Shown here piece by piece: positions 1 through 9,180 of a stretch of 62,107 nucleotides of DNA. The DNA is taken from positions 1 to 62,107 of the forward strand of contig JAGWXD010000016.1 of NCBI GenBank assembly GCA_018970085.1, in the 5' to 3' direction. A program made the position numbers and the translations under genes. The stretch's first letter is position 1, and each line of letters begins with the position of its first letter. Source of the stretch: Cyanobacteria bacterium REEB459 (lineage in GTDB: Bacteria; Cyanobacteriota; Cyanobacteriia; Phormidesmidales; Phormidesmidaceae). The notes beneath the pieces were generated by a model that worked only from the letters and a program-made list of their open reading frames with translations, had not been told where the DNA came from and ran no database searches.

Positions 1-518
1 CTCGTCGCGTCATCTGCTTAATACTTCGCAACTCAGGTTGACCCTGGGTTTTGAAGCGTGACCAACGAGGTTTCAATGGCTTTAGCAACTGGAAATTACA
101 TACACACCTGGAAACCAAAAGCAACCTGCGGAATGTAGGTTTTATTTAAGTGAGTCGGATTATATAATTTTAAGTTGTGGCTGAGTTCTACTTGCAGGCC
201 CTAATCTTCAACCCTTATAGGGGTAGGACAGCAAAATTCCTAATATAATATTTGCCTTGCCGGAACTTTTATGCCTTTAGGTGTTGTTAAGACTACCCAA
301 GTTGATTTTTGGGGCAATTATTGCTCTTCTGCGCTGCAGGTTCAGTTAGATAAAGGATGGGTTGACAATTTAATAAAACACCTTTTGTATTAGATGAAAT
401 CCAGGTCCTATAAAGGATGTCGGATACAATTACTCCTTAAATCAGAGGCGCCTTTAATGCAAGAGTGGTATAAATTCTTTGCTGACCCCTTGTTTAGATT
501 GATTTAGTTTATTCTGTT
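1..518. other. gene-free upstream region
   Basis: No open frame of convincing coding character is seen here on either strand. The stretch is visibly more A+T rich than most of the window. The only signal I can support is a promoter-like pair near 362-391, placed to transcribe the secreted-protein gene that starts at 519 or 540. No tRNA or known RNA motif was recognised. Confidence 0.5.
362..391 (+). promoter_or_regulatory. sigma70-type promoter candidate
   Basis: A perfect -35 box TTGACA (362-367) is followed after 18 nt by TGTATT (386-391), which matches 4 of 6 positions of the -10 consensus. It lies about 130 nt upstream of the next gene on the same strand. Prediction from sequence only. 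Confidence 0.45.
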
Positions 519-1298
519 GTGATATCTGATCTCACTTTTATGGCAAATTTTAGAGTGCTTTACTTGCTGCCGATTCATTTGTTTGCCTGGACTCTAGTTG
601 GCTACTCTATCTATCCTGCTTGGGCTGAAAGTTCTCAGGCTGGGACTCAGCTTCATCGGTTGGAAAATATCTTTGAGCCTGGTCAACAGCTAAGTCCAGA
701 GGCGACAGGAGACTTGGTTCGATCAGCCCTGATTCAGAATAGAGGTACTAGTATCAGGTCAGCCAGTGGATATTTGGTATTATCTGATCCGGTTAAGGTT
801 GACACGACTCGGGTGAGGACTACAGCAACCTATGGATTATTGAATGAATCGACTGCAGCTCCATTGGAACACTCTTCAGCGTTGCCTCCAGGGTCATTAA
901 ATGCCCCTACAGCAACTGTGGATGGCAAAACTGAAGTGCCTGTAGTTTTAGAGGGCGAGGTGGAGGCCGTTGCGAATGCAGCCGCTTTTTTGTCAGCAGC
1001 GATGGCCAGACAGATGTCTACGGATCAGGTTCAGGCTGGCGCTTCCATTGCCATGGCAGGAGTTAACTATACTCTGGTTGATCACCTCATGGACGGTATT
1101 ACTGGTATCGTGACTTTCGATCCCCTTGATAGGCAGCAAAACTACGAAATCGATATGAATAGATTGAAAAATGCTATTCAGCTTTATAACCAGATATTAG
1201 TTGAAAGTTCTGACGCAACGGTTTTGATTCTTTCACAAAATCAATCTTTTCTAGAGATTGCAGAGATGTTGAAGCAGATCAGGTCCTACATTCCCTGA
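519..1298 (+). CDS. secreted protein of unknown function
   Basis: I do not recognise the family. The longest frame starts with GTG at 519; an in-frame ATG at 540 (residue 8) is equally plausible. A hydrophobic segment ending in AWA-ES at about residues 34-38 looks like a Sec signal peptide, so the product is probably exported. The mature part is rich in Ala, Ser and Thr. Its second half (about residues 145-259) looks alpha-helical, with an Ala-rich stretch AAAFLSAAMARQM and an amphipathic C-terminus. No catalytic motif is seen. Base composition is more A+T rich than in the following genes, which might mean weak expression or acquisition by transfer. The gene converges on uraD. Confidence 0.6.
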   Translation: MISDLTFMANFRVLYLLPIHLFAWTLVGYSIYPAWAESSQAGTQLHRLENIFEPGQQLSPEATGDLVRSALIQNRGTSIRSASGYLVLSDPVKVDTTRVRTTATYGLLNESTAAPLEHSSALPPGSLNAPTATVDGKTEVPVVLEGEVEAVANAAAFLSAAMARQMSTDQVQAGASIAMAGVNYTLVDHLMDGITGIVTFDPLDRQQNYEIDMNRLKNAIQLYNQILVESSDATVLILSQNQSFLEIAEMLKQIRSYIP

Positions 1299-1346
1299 TC
1301 CCTGTGTTACGTTTCCATGTCAGTTGTTAGATTCTGGCCTTCATGT

Positions 1347-1370
1347 ACCTCTGGGGGTATCCCCTCAGGT
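1347..1370. terminator. hairpin between convergent genes
   Basis: An imperfect hairpin pairs ACCT with AGGT and GGGG with CCCC across a 2x2 internal loop. It lies between the plus-strand secreted-protein gene and the minus-strand uraD gene. There is no clear T-run on either side, so a terminator role is only suggested by position. Confidence 0.3.
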
Positions 1371-1420
1371 GCATACTGCCTTAATCTGCACCTCCTAATC
1401 TTACAATTATCTAGCCTTCC

Positions 1421-1924
1421 TCAGGGCTGGCAAATCCATTGTTGCAGGCGTAGTTGGGCAATGGTTTCTATTTCCCTCAGGGCCTGATGGAATTCTACTT
1501 GGGCAGAATTGGTGAGGCGGTGGTTGATGTTTGCCATTACGGATCTATAGCTATGGCCAGTTACGGCCAGAATAAAGGGAAAACCAAAGATCTCTTGATA
1601 TTGCTGGTTTAGCTGCTGGAGTTGGTGATATGCCTGCGGGCTGAGGTGGGTCAAACCGGCCTGCTTTTGTTCTGCAACTGAAGCTTTGGCCATGGTAGCT
1701 CTAGATCCCAGGTTGGGATGGGCGTGAATCAGAGTAAGTTGCTCCTCCCTGGTCATGGTGTGTAATGTTTTTACCATGTGGTGATGTAGTTCCCCGAGGC
1801 TGTTGAAGGGGCGGTGATTCCAGGTTCGGGCAGCGATTTCTGGAGTCTGCTCAAAGGCGGGCCCCAGAGTGGCAACAAATTCTGGCTGAGTCATCTGGTT
1901 AATGTGATTCAGGGTATGGGGCAT
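1421..1924 (-). CDS. uraD: OHCU decarboxylase
   Basis: This looks like 2-oxo-4-hydroxy-4-carboxy-5-ureidoimidazoline decarboxylase, the last enzyme of the uricase route from urate to S-allantoin. At 167 residues it has the family's usual length. Visible motifs are HAHPNLG (about residues 68-74), holding the catalytic-region His, and FGFPFILAVTG (about 112-122), both hallmarks of the UraD fold; an Arg-rich LREIETIAQLRLQQW end follows. The start overlaps the 3' end of purK by 26 bp, so the two are probably translated together. No uricase or HIU hydrolase gene lies in the window, so the source of its substrate is not visible here. Confidence 0.85.
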   Translation of the reverse strand: MPHTLNHINQMTQPEFVATLGPAFEQTPEIAARTWNHRPFNSLGELHHHMVKTLHTMTREEQLTLIHAHPNLGSRATMAKASVAEQKQAGLTHLSPQAYHQLQQLNQQYQEIFGFPFILAVTGHSYRSVMANINHRLTNSAQVEFHQALREIETIAQLRLQQWICQP

Positions 1925-3098
1925 GGCACTGGCTATACCAGAGGGTTTCGATGGTGTGACTGAGGGCTGCCGGGTCAGCGCTAGAGGGTAGGCAAAGGGT
2001 TATATGACCGAGTTTACGCCCGGGGCGAATAGCCTTGTTGTACCAGTATAGGTGGCCATTGGGGATGGTTTTGAGGGTATGGATCTTCTGGTAGTGGGTC
2101 TGATCAGATTGCTCTAGGCCTAACAAGTTAACCATGATCGCCTGGGAGCAGGTTAGACCAGTGGGGCCTAGGGGCCGATCGCTGACCGCCCGTAGCTGTT
2201 GCTCAAACTGGGATGTCTGGCAGGCATCCAGACTATAGTGGCCAGAGTTGTGGGTGCGGGGGGCAATTTCGTTGATCAACACCCGATCATCCTGGGTGAG
2301 GAAGCATTCAATCCCCAGGATGCCCACCAGGTTCAGGCCGTCGGCCAGGGTATGGGCGAGGTCATCCATGGTGGCCTGCACCGCTTCACTGACCTGGGCC
2401 GGCACCAACACTCGCCGACAGATCTGGTTCACTTGCTGGGTTTCTACGGTGGGGTACACCGCCACCTCCCCCTCACTGGAGCGAGCCACCATCACCGCCA
2501 GTTCTTGCTTAAAGGGCACAAACTCCTCCAACAGCATCGGCTGGTGACCCAGGCTAGCCCAGGCCGGGCCGAGTTGCTCCGGGCTGGCCACCACTCGGGT
2601 ACCATAGCCGTCGTAGCCGAGGCGACGACTCTTGATCACCAGGGGAAACCCGATCGCCTCTGCCTGCAGGGCTAGGCATGCCAGGTCTCCCCCGGGCTCC
2701 AGAATGCTGTAGCGGGGATTGCCCAGACCGATCTGCTGAAAATATTGTCGCTGGCGGGCCTTATCCAGCACCAGATCCAGCACCGCCAGGCTGGGTCGAA
2801 ATCTCACCCCACCCTGGGCCAGGGCTTGCAAGCCCTGGCAGTCGATAAATTCGTTTTCAAAGGTAATTACATCACACTGCTCTGCCAGGTGGGCGGTAGC
2901 CGAGAGATTGCCCACCTCTGCCAGCACCGTGGCGGCGGCGATAGCCACCGCCGGGTCATCTGCCCGTGGGGTTTGCACCACCAGTTCCAGGCCCAGGGTC
3001 TGGGCGGCAGGGGCCAGCATCCAGGCCAGTTGTCCACCACCAACCACGCCAATTCGACGGATAGAGTGAGGTTGGGTATCAACCATAGCCAGGCTCAC
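1899..3098 (-). CDS. purK: 5-(carboxyamino)imidazole ribonucleotide synthase
   Basis: PurK uses ATP and bicarbonate to carboxylate aminoimidazole ribonucleotide to N5-CAIR in purine synthesis; PurE then rearranges it. The 399-residue product has the N-terminal Rossmann-like motif GVVGGGQLAWML (about residues 17-28), the FENEF segment, an ATP-grasp domain with KSRRLGYDGYGTR (about 157-169), and the INEIAPRTHNSGHYS signature (about 271-285). An in-frame Met at residue 5 (3086) could be the true start. uvrA ends 8 bp upstream on the same strand and uraD overlaps the 3' end, suggesting a uvrA-purK-uraD transcript. No purE is in the window. Confidence 0.95.
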   Translation of the reverse strand: MSLAMVDTQPHSIRRIGVVGGGQLAWMLAPAAQTLGLELVVQTPRADDPAVAIAAATVLAEVGNLSATAHLAEQCDVITFENEFIDCQGLQALAQGGVRFRPSLAVLDLVLDKARQRQYFQQIGLGNPRYSILEPGGDLACLALQAEAIGFPLVIKSRRLGYDGYGTRVVASPEQLGPAWASLGHQPMLLEEFVPFKQELAVMVARSSEGEVAVYPTVETQQVNQICRRVLVPAQVSEAVQATMDDLAHTLADGLNLVGILGIECFLTQDDRVLINEIAPRTHNSGHYSLDACQTSQFEQQLRAVSDRPLGPTGLTCSQAIMVNLLGLEQSDQTHYQKIHTLKTIPNGHLYWYNKAIRPGRKLGHITLCLPSSADPAALSHTIETLWYSQCHAPYPESH

Positions 3099-3106
3099 CA
3101 GTCGGG

Positions 3107-6100
3107 TTAAACAGCAGGGGCAGATAGGGCAATGGGGGGATGTTCTCGCAAGACCCTGGCCAGGTACTGGCCGGTGTAGGACTGGGCTACCTGGGCCACC
3201 TGTTCAGGGGTGCCCTGGGCAATCAGGTGACCGCCCCGATCGCCCCCCTCGGGCCCCAGATCAACTACCCAGTCAGCACAGCGAATCACGTCCAGGTTGT
3301 GCTCAATCATCAACACGGAATTTCCCTTATCCACCAGTCGTTGCACCACATCCAATAACTTATGGACATCGTAGAAAGATAGCCCGGTGGTGGGTTCGTC
3401 GATCAGGTACAGGGTTTTACCGGTGGACCGGCGGGCCAGTTCTGAGGCCAGCTTCATCCGTTGGGCCTCCCCTCCCGAGAGGGTGGGGGCGGTTTGGCCC
3501 AGGCGAATGTAGCCCAGGCCCACATCTACCATGGTCTGCAGCCGGGCCGCCGCCTGGGGAATGTTTTCAAAAAAGCTGAGGGACTCCTCCGCAGTCATAT
3601 TTAACACATCGGCAATGGTTTTGCCCTTGTAGGTGACCTGCAGGGTTTCCCGGTTGTAGCGGGCCCCCTTGCACACCTCACATTGCACGTAAACATCGGG
3701 GAGAAAGTTCATTTCAATGACGTTCACCCCCTGGCCGCCACAGGCCTCGCAGCGGCCCCCCTTAACGTTAAAGGAAAACTGGCCGGCCTTATAGCCTCGA
3801 GCTTTAGCTTCAATGGTCTCGGTAAACAGGTTGCGAATCACATCGAACACCCCGGTGTAGGTGGCGGGATTAGATCGGGGGGTACGACCGATGGGAGATT
3901 GATCAATCACAATTACCTTGTCGAGAATATGGAGTCCCTCTAGCGCCTCGAGCTGCTTAGGAAAGGGCACTTTGCCGCCAAAGTGATGTTGGAGGGCGGG
4001 ATAAAGCAGTTCATTCACCAGGGTGGATTTGCCCGATCCAGAGACCCCAGTGATGCACACCAGTTTACCCAGGGGCAACTCCACCGTTAGATCTTTAAGA
4101 TTATTGCGACAGGCGTTTTTCATCACCAGGCTGCGGCCATTGCCAGGCCGCCGTTGGGGGGGGGTGGGAATGGTGCGGCGCCCAGATAGGTAGGCACCGG
4201 TGAGGGAGTCGGGGGCAATGAGTAGATCGTTAAGTAGGCCCTGGGCCACGATCTGCCCGCCGTGGATACCCGCCCCTGGGCCAATATCCACCAGGTGATC
4301 GGCGGCCCGAATGGTATCTTCATCGTGTTCCACCACAATTAGGGTGTTGCCAAGGTCCCGCAGGCGGGTGAGGGTGTGAAGTAAACGGTCGTTATCCCGC
4401 TGATGGAGGCCAATGCTGGGTTCATCTAACACGTAGAGTACCCCGGTTAGGCCAGAACCAATCTGGGTGGCCAGGCGAATTCGCTGGGCCTCGCCGCCAG
4501 AGAGGGTCATGGCGGTGCGGTGCAGGGTCAGGTAGTCTAGCCCCACATCCAGCATAAACTGCAGGCGAGCCCGGATTTCTCGCAGTACCAGGGCACCAAT
4601 TTGCATCTGTCGGGCTGATAATTTAGGGCTATTGTCTCCTGCTCCCACCAGGGTTTGGATCCGTAGCAAGCATTCACGGATAGAAACATCAGTAAGGTCG
4701 TGGATAGCGTAGGGACCGATGCGAACAGCGTTAGACTCGGGTTTCAGTCGGGTGCCCCGGCAAACCTGGCAGGTTTGATCTACCAGGTATTTTTCTAGTT
4801 TTTGCCTATAGACCTCCGAGGTGGTTTCCCGGTATTGGCGGTCTAGCATGGGTAGAACCCCTTCATAGCGGCGGTAGTAGCCCCGTCGATCGCGATAGCG
4901 AGAGTCTGCTTCAATGTAAATCTCCTCGTCGCTGCCCTGAAGCACAATCCGTTGCTGTTCAGGGGTTAGCTGCTGCCAACGGGCCTGTATTTCAAAGCCA
5001 AAGGCCTGGCCAACGCTGTAAAGCAAGGAAAAATAATAGGTATTATCTTTTTCTGACCAGGGGGCGATGGCGGCGTAGACCGGCAGGCGCGGATCGGGGA
5101 CCACCAGATCGGCAGAAAAGGTGCGTAGACTGCCTAAACCATGACAGTGGGGACAGGCCCCGTAGGGGGAATTAAAGGAAAATAGCCGGGGAGAGAGCTC
5201 CTCCATAACAGCGCCGTGTTCTGGACAGGCAAAGTTCTCAGAAAACACCAGGTCCTTGGGTAGACCGTAGCTGCCAACTGTTTCTGCCGCCTCAGGCAGG
5301 CGATCGGAGAGGGAAATAGTTTGGCCGTGGCTTTCTATCGTGGCTTCAGCCCCGGCGGTTTGGGTGGGCTCCGCTAGAATATCAATGATTGCAATGCCCT
5401 CCGATCGCTTCAAACAGGTGGCCAGGGAATCCGTCAAGCGCTCCTGTAAGTCTGGCTTTTTGACCAGGCGATCGACCACCACCTCAATGTGGTGGCTATG
5501 GTTTTTCTCCAGTTCAATATTGTCAGTAAGTTCACGAATTTCTCCATTCACCCGCACCCGCACGAATCCCTCCGCCGCCAGACTGGAGAGCAATTTTTTA
5601 TGGGTGCCCTTTTTGCCCCTAACCACCGGGGCTAACACCTGAAACCGGGTGCGATCAGGAAACGCCATCACCCGATCAATCATCTGGTCAATGGTTTGGG
5701 GGGCAATGCTGCGATCGCAGTGGGGGCAGTAGGGGTCCCCGGCCCGCCCGTAGAGTAGGCGCAGGTAGTCGTAGATTTCGGTCACCGTGCCCACTGTGGA
5801 GCGGGGGTTGTGGGAGGTAGACTTTTGATCAATGGAAATTGCTGGACTGAGGCCCTCAATGGCGTCCACATCGGGCTTATCGACCTGACCTAAAAACTGC
5901 CTGGCGTAGGCGCTGAGAGACTCTACGTAGCGCCGCTGACCCTCGGCGAAAATCGTATCGAAGGCTAGGGAAGATTTGCCAGACCCCGACACCCCTGTAA
6001 AGACAATTAACTGATTGCGGGGAATTTCCAGATCCAGATTTTTGAGATTGTGCTGGCGCGCCCCTCGAATCCGAATGACATTATCTGCCAGGGCACTGTG

Positions 6101-6187
6101 GTGATGGGCCAGCCCGGTTTCTGGTGAGGTTAGCTCGCCTTCAGATGGGGTCAGGACTTGTCTGGCAGAACCATTGGGTTTGCGCAT
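3107..6187 (-). CDS. uvrA: excinuclease ABC subunit A
   Basis: UvrA is the damage-recognition ATPase of nucleotide excision repair and loads UvrB on lesions. The 1026-residue product has two ABC modules with Walker A GVSGSGKSS (about residue 66) and GVSGSGKST, two LSGGEAQR signatures, and zinc modules: CPEHG...CPHCHGLG in the first half and CEACGGQG...CEVCKGARYN in the second. It has an extra tail of about 35 residues before the first conserved segment NVIRIRGARQHNLKN, so a later start is possible, but no better one is evident. It is the first gene of the likely uvrA-purK-uraD run. Confidence 0.98.
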   Translation of the reverse strand: MRKPNGSARQVLTPSEGELTSPETGLAHHHSALADNVIRIRGARQHNLKNLDLEIPRNQLIVFTGVSGSGKSSLAFDTIFAEGQRRYVESLSAYARQFLGQVDKPDVDAIEGLSPAISIDQKSTSHNPRSTVGTVTEIYDYLRLLYGRAGDPYCPHCDRSIAPQTIDQMIDRVMAFPDRTRFQVLAPVVRGKKGTHKKLLSSLAAEGFVRVRVNGEIRELTDNIELEKNHSHHIEVVVDRLVKKPDLQERLTDSLATCLKRSEGIAIIDILAEPTQTAGAEATIESHGQTISLSDRLPEAAETVGSYGLPKDLVFSENFACPEHGAVMEELSPRLFSFNSPYGACPHCHGLGSLRTFSADLVVPDPRLPVYAAIAPWSEKDNTYYFSLLYSVGQAFGFEIQARWQQLTPEQQRIVLQGSDEEIYIEADSRYRDRRGYYRRYEGVLPMLDRQYRETTSEVYRQKLEKYLVDQTCQVCRGTRLKPESNAVRIGPYAIHDLTDVSIRECLLRIQTLVGAGDNSPKLSARQMQIGALVLREIRARLQFMLDVGLDYLTLHRTAMTLSGGEAQRIRLATQIGSGLTGVLYVLDEPSIGLHQRDNDRLLHTLTRLRDLGNTLIVVEHDEDTIRAADHLVDIGPGAGIHGGQIVAQGLLNDLLIAPDSLTGAYLSGRRTIPTPPQRRPGNGRSLVMKNACRNNLKDLTVELPLGKLVCITGVSGSGKSTLVNELLYPALQHHFGGKVPFPKQLEALEGLHILDKVIVIDQSPIGRTPRSNPATYTGVFDVIRNLFTETIEAKARGYKAGQFSFNVKGGRCEACGGQGVNVIEMNFLPDVYVQCEVCKGARYNRETLQVTYKGKTIADVLNMTAEESLSFFENIPQAAARLQTMVDVGLGYIRLGQTAPTLSGGEAQRMKLASELARRSTGKTLYLIDEPTTGLSFYDVHKLLDVVQRLVDKGNSVLMIEHNLDVIRCADWVVDLGPEGGDRGGHLIAQGTPEQVAQVAQSYTGQYLARVLREHPPIALSAPAV

Positions 6188-6265
6188 CAGGGGACGGAAA
6201 CAAAATACTGTTTAATAAATTTAACATTGATAAAGCCTTAGGCATGGTCTAATAATTTTCCCTGG

Positions 6266-6364
6266 ATGGCTATGGAGTACGACCCCCTGATTCCCATCGA
6301 TCGCGCCAGCGTTCAAGGCTTCCCCTGGCTGCTGGGGTGCGACCAGCAAGGCTGGCTACCTTGA
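6266..6364 (+). CDS. possible 32-residue leader peptide before cobB
   Basis: An ATG at 6266 opens a 32-codon frame rich in Pro, Trp and acidic residues, ending in QQGWLP and a TGA at 6362-6364. That TGA overlaps a TTG at 6361-6363 which is in frame with cobB, giving a TTGA overlap typical of translational coupling. There is a second ATG at 6272. I do not recognise the peptide. It could be a real small protein, a regulatory leader, or a chance frame. Confidence 0.35.
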   Translation: MAMEYDPLIPIDRASVQGFPWLLGCDQQGWLP

Positions 6365-7797
6365 CGTTAGAACACGAGACCCCATTGCCCTATCGGGGTG
6401 GGCTGGTGGTGGCTGGGGAGCGCAGTGGAGTAGGCAAAACCACTGTTACTCTGGCTTTACTGGCGGCCCTGGCCCAGCGATCGCGGCGGGTACAGTCCTT
6501 TAAGGTCGGACCTGATTATATCGATCCCATGTTTCACCAGCGGGTGACAGGCCGTCCCTGCTATAACCTCGACCCGCTTCTCACCTCCGTTGCCTATGTG
6601 CAGCACTGCTTTACCAGCCATTGCCAGGATGCGGAGTTTGTTCTGGTGGAAGGGGTGATGGGTTTATTTGATGGGGCCAGTGGGGCTTCGGATGTGGCCA
6701 GCACCGCCCACGTTGCCCGCATCCTCAATTTGCCAGTGCTGTTGGTGGTGGACTGTAGCCGACTGGCCCGGTCGGTGCTGGCCCTTATCCATGGTTTTCG
6801 CAGTTTAGATCCAACCCTCAACCTCGTGGGAGTGGTATTGAATCGGGTGGGCAGCGATCGCCACCTGGATCTCCTGAAAACCGCTCTGGCCTCTATAGAT
6901 TTACCAATTTTAGGAGTGCTGCGTCGTCAGCAGAGCATCACCATTCCCGATCGTCACCTGGGGTTGGTCCCCGCCGGCGAACTTCCAGCCCTGGCCAATT
7001 TGCTCGATCACCTGAGTTATCTGGGTCACCATAGCTTTGACTGGCCTCAGATCGCCCCCCTGGTGGGCCGGGCACCCTTCCCGAGCTCGGCTGAGACCCT
7101 GGCCCGACCCCTGGCTGGAGCCTATCCGGTGCGGTTGGCCTGGGCCCAGGATCAGGCCTTTAATTTTTATTATGCTGATGTTCTGGAGTGGTTAACCCAA
7201 GCGGGGGTAGAACTGATTCCCTGGAGTCCCATGGGGGATGAAAACCTGCCGCTGGCCATTGATGGGCTGTATCTGGGAGGGGGGTTTCCAGAGCTCTTTG
7301 CGGCCACCCTGGCAGCTAACCAGAGGGCCTGTCAGCAGCTGCGTCAGAGAATTCAGTCAGGATTACCGGTGTACGCAGAATGCGGCGGCCTCATGTACCT
7401 GGCCCAAACCCTGGTCGATTTTCAGGGTCAAGCCTGGCCCCTGGTGGGGGCCTTGCCGACCAGGGTGACCATGACATCTACCCTGACCCTCGGGTACCGC
7501 CAGGCTACGGGGCTCTCTTACCAAGGTTTACTACCCCCGGGTCAGCAGCTATGGGGCCACGAATTCCACCACTCTCAGGAGAGTCACCCCCCCGATCGCC
7601 CGGTCTACGCCCTGCGTCGCTACCAGAGTAGCTCCATCCACAGCCAGGAGGGCTGGCAAATTCAAGCCACCCATGCCTCCTACCTGCATGTGCACTGGCG
7701 GGGGTGTCCAGCCCTGGCCCGCAGATTTCTAGACCGTTGTCTTGACTACCGCAGTCATGACCCCAGCTCTGATCACAATTCCACAGCTTCAGGCTAG
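6361..7797 (+). CDS. cobB: cobyrinate a,c-diamide synthase
   Basis: This enzyme amidates the a and c carboxylates of (hydrogeno)cobyrinate with glutamine and ATP in cobalamin-type corrin synthesis. The N-terminal dethiobiotin-synthetase-like domain shows the P-loop GERSGVGKTTVTLALL and the motif VGPDYIDPMFH. The C-terminal class I glutaminase domain shows the nucleophile Cys in YAECGGLMYL and a late LHVHW. Start choice is uncertain. A GTG at 6337 gives 486 residues. The TTG at 6361 gives 478, has AAGG 9 nt upstream, and overlaps the leader-ORF stop, so I prefer it. sasA begins 23 bp downstream on the same strand. No cobalamin riboswitch is recognised upstream. Confidence 0.92.
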   Translation: MTLEHETPLPYRGGLVVAGERSGVGKTTVTLALLAALAQRSRRVQSFKVGPDYIDPMFHQRVTGRPCYNLDPLLTSVAYVQHCFTSHCQDAEFVLVEGVMGLFDGASGASDVASTAHVARILNLPVLLVVDCSRLARSVLALIHGFRSLDPTLNLVGVVLNRVGSDRHLDLLKTALASIDLPILGVLRRQQSITIPDRHLGLVPAGELPALANLLDHLSYLGHHSFDWPQIAPLVGRAPFPSSAETLARPLAGAYPVRLAWAQDQAFNFYYADVLEWLTQAGVELIPWSPMGDENLPLAIDGLYLGGGFPELFAATLAANQRACQQLRQRIQSGLPVYAECGGLMYLAQTLVDFQGQAWPLVGALPTRVTMTSTLTLGYRQATGLSYQGLLPPGQQLWGHEFHHSQESHPPDRPVYALRRYQSSSIHSQEGWQIQATHASYLHVHWRGCPALARRFLDRCLDYRSHDPSSDHNSTASG

Positions 7798-7820
7798 CCA
7801 GAGTATAAACTTAATCTATA

Positions 7821-9047
7821 GTGCAGAGCCTATCTACCGCCCCGAGATTATCGTTGATACCAGGAGCCACTATGGAGGTTGACTCCGAGACTGAAAACGG
7901 TCGAGTACCGATCAAACTGTTACTGTTCATTGACAAACGGCCCAGCCTGACTCAGCAAGTGCAGCAAATTCGTCAGTACTTGAAAACTGTTGAGGAGCAG
8001 TTTCAGTTCCAGCTGGATGTGGTCGATATTGGTGAGCAGCCCTACCTGGCTGAACACTATAAATTAGTTGCCAGTCCCGCTCTGATTAAGATTGCTCCCT
8101 TACCTCAGCAAATGCTGGCCGGGGGAGATATTGTTCGTCAATTAGACTACTGGTGGCCAAAGTGGCAGCAGGAGTACCTGGCCAGCCTGGCCTCCACCCC
8201 TAGCCCCGAAGCGGTTGGGGCCGGCCCTGCTCAGACCGATGGCAGCCAGACCACCCTGGCCCATTCTGCCGAGTTAATCCGGCTTTCTGATGAGATCTTT
8301 CATTTGAACCAGATGCGCGAAAAACTCGAGGCTCAGCTCCGCTTCAAAGACCGCATTATTGCCATGATGGCCCACGATTTAAGAAATCCCCTAACCGCTG
8401 CTTCGATTGCCATTGAGACCCTGGAATTGGGCTATGCTCCAGATCAGAGCCGCCGCCTCAGCCTCAGTCCTGAGCTCACCGGTCAATTGCTGAACCATGC
8501 CAAAACCCAGGTGCGCACCATTAATCGCATGATTACCGATATTCTTAAAACGGCTCGGGGCGCCTCAGTGGAGCTACAACTGAATCCCCAGGAGCTAGAC
8601 CTGACCTACCTGTGTCTGGAGGTGGCCAGTAGCTTTCAAGACCATCTCAAGGCTAAAAATCAGCAATTGGTAACGGAAATTCCTAAGGATCTGCCGACGG
8701 TTTATGCCGATGGGATTCAGCTCAAGCGGGTGATTACCAATCTGCTGGACAACGCCATTAAGTACACCCCCGAGGGCGGTCGGGTGGCCTTAACGGCCCT
8801 CCATCGTACGACCCAAAAGGTGCAGGTGGGGGTGCTAGATACAGGCCCCGGCATTCCCCCAGAGAATCAGGACCGAGTGTTTGAAGAGAGTTTTCGCCTC
8901 CAGCGCGATCACAGTCAGGAGGGTTATGGTTTGGGCCTGGCCCTATGTCAGCGAATTATTCGGGCCCACTACGGCAATATCTGGGTTGACTCCGTACCCC
9001 AAGAAGGCAGTGCCTTTTATTTTACTTTGCCGGTTTATCGCGGCTGA
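7821..9047 (+). CDS. sasA: clock output histidine kinase SasA
   Basis: SasA binds the KaiC hexamer through a KaiB-like thioredoxin-fold domain and phosphorylates RpaA to pass circadian time to gene expression. Residues about 30-115 (KLLLFIDKRPS... to the YWWPKW segment) fit that domain. The HisKA box MMAHDLRNPL carries the phospho-acceptor His185 (counted from the GTG start). The HATPase_c domain shows N-box NLLDNAIKYTPEGG, G1 DTGPGIP and G2 GYGLGLALC. The GTG at 7821 is the longest start; an ATG at 7872 gives a shorter leader. kaiABC and rpaA are not in the window. It follows cobB closely, without obvious functional link. Confidence 0.93.
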   Translation: MQSLSTAPRLSLIPGATMEVDSETENGRVPIKLLLFIDKRPSLTQQVQQIRQYLKTVEEQFQFQLDVVDIGEQPYLAEHYKLVASPALIKIAPLPQQMLAGGDIVRQLDYWWPKWQQEYLASLASTPSPEAVGAGPAQTDGSQTTLAHSAELIRLSDEIFHLNQMREKLEAQLRFKDRIIAMMAHDLRNPLTAASIAIETLELGYAPDQSRRLSLSPELTGQLLNHAKTQVRTINRMITDILKTARGASVELQLNPQELDLTYLCLEVASSFQDHLKAKNQQLVTEIPKDLPTVYADGIQLKRVITNLLDNAIKYTPEGGRVALTALHRTTQKVQVGVLDTGPGIPPENQDRVFEESFRLQRDHSQEGYGLGLALCQRIIRAHYGNIWVDSVPQEGSAFYFTLPVYRG

Positions 9048-9180
9048 GTGCGGGGTGAGGGTGCCAATAAATTCTGGGGGATATGCCTATGTTAGGGCAT
9101 TCAAATTTAAGATATTGAAGGAATAGGCAAGAAACTACCCCTAATCCTTCTGCCAACCCTTTCAGGAAGTCTAATTGGTT

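Noticed and set aside
1299-1420. 6S RNA next to purK, as known in some cyanobacteria
   Set aside because: The gaps around purK and uraD are too short and show no long 6S-like stem.
2199-2675. 158-codon plus-strand frame inside purK
   Set aside because: Shadow of the conserved PurK frame.
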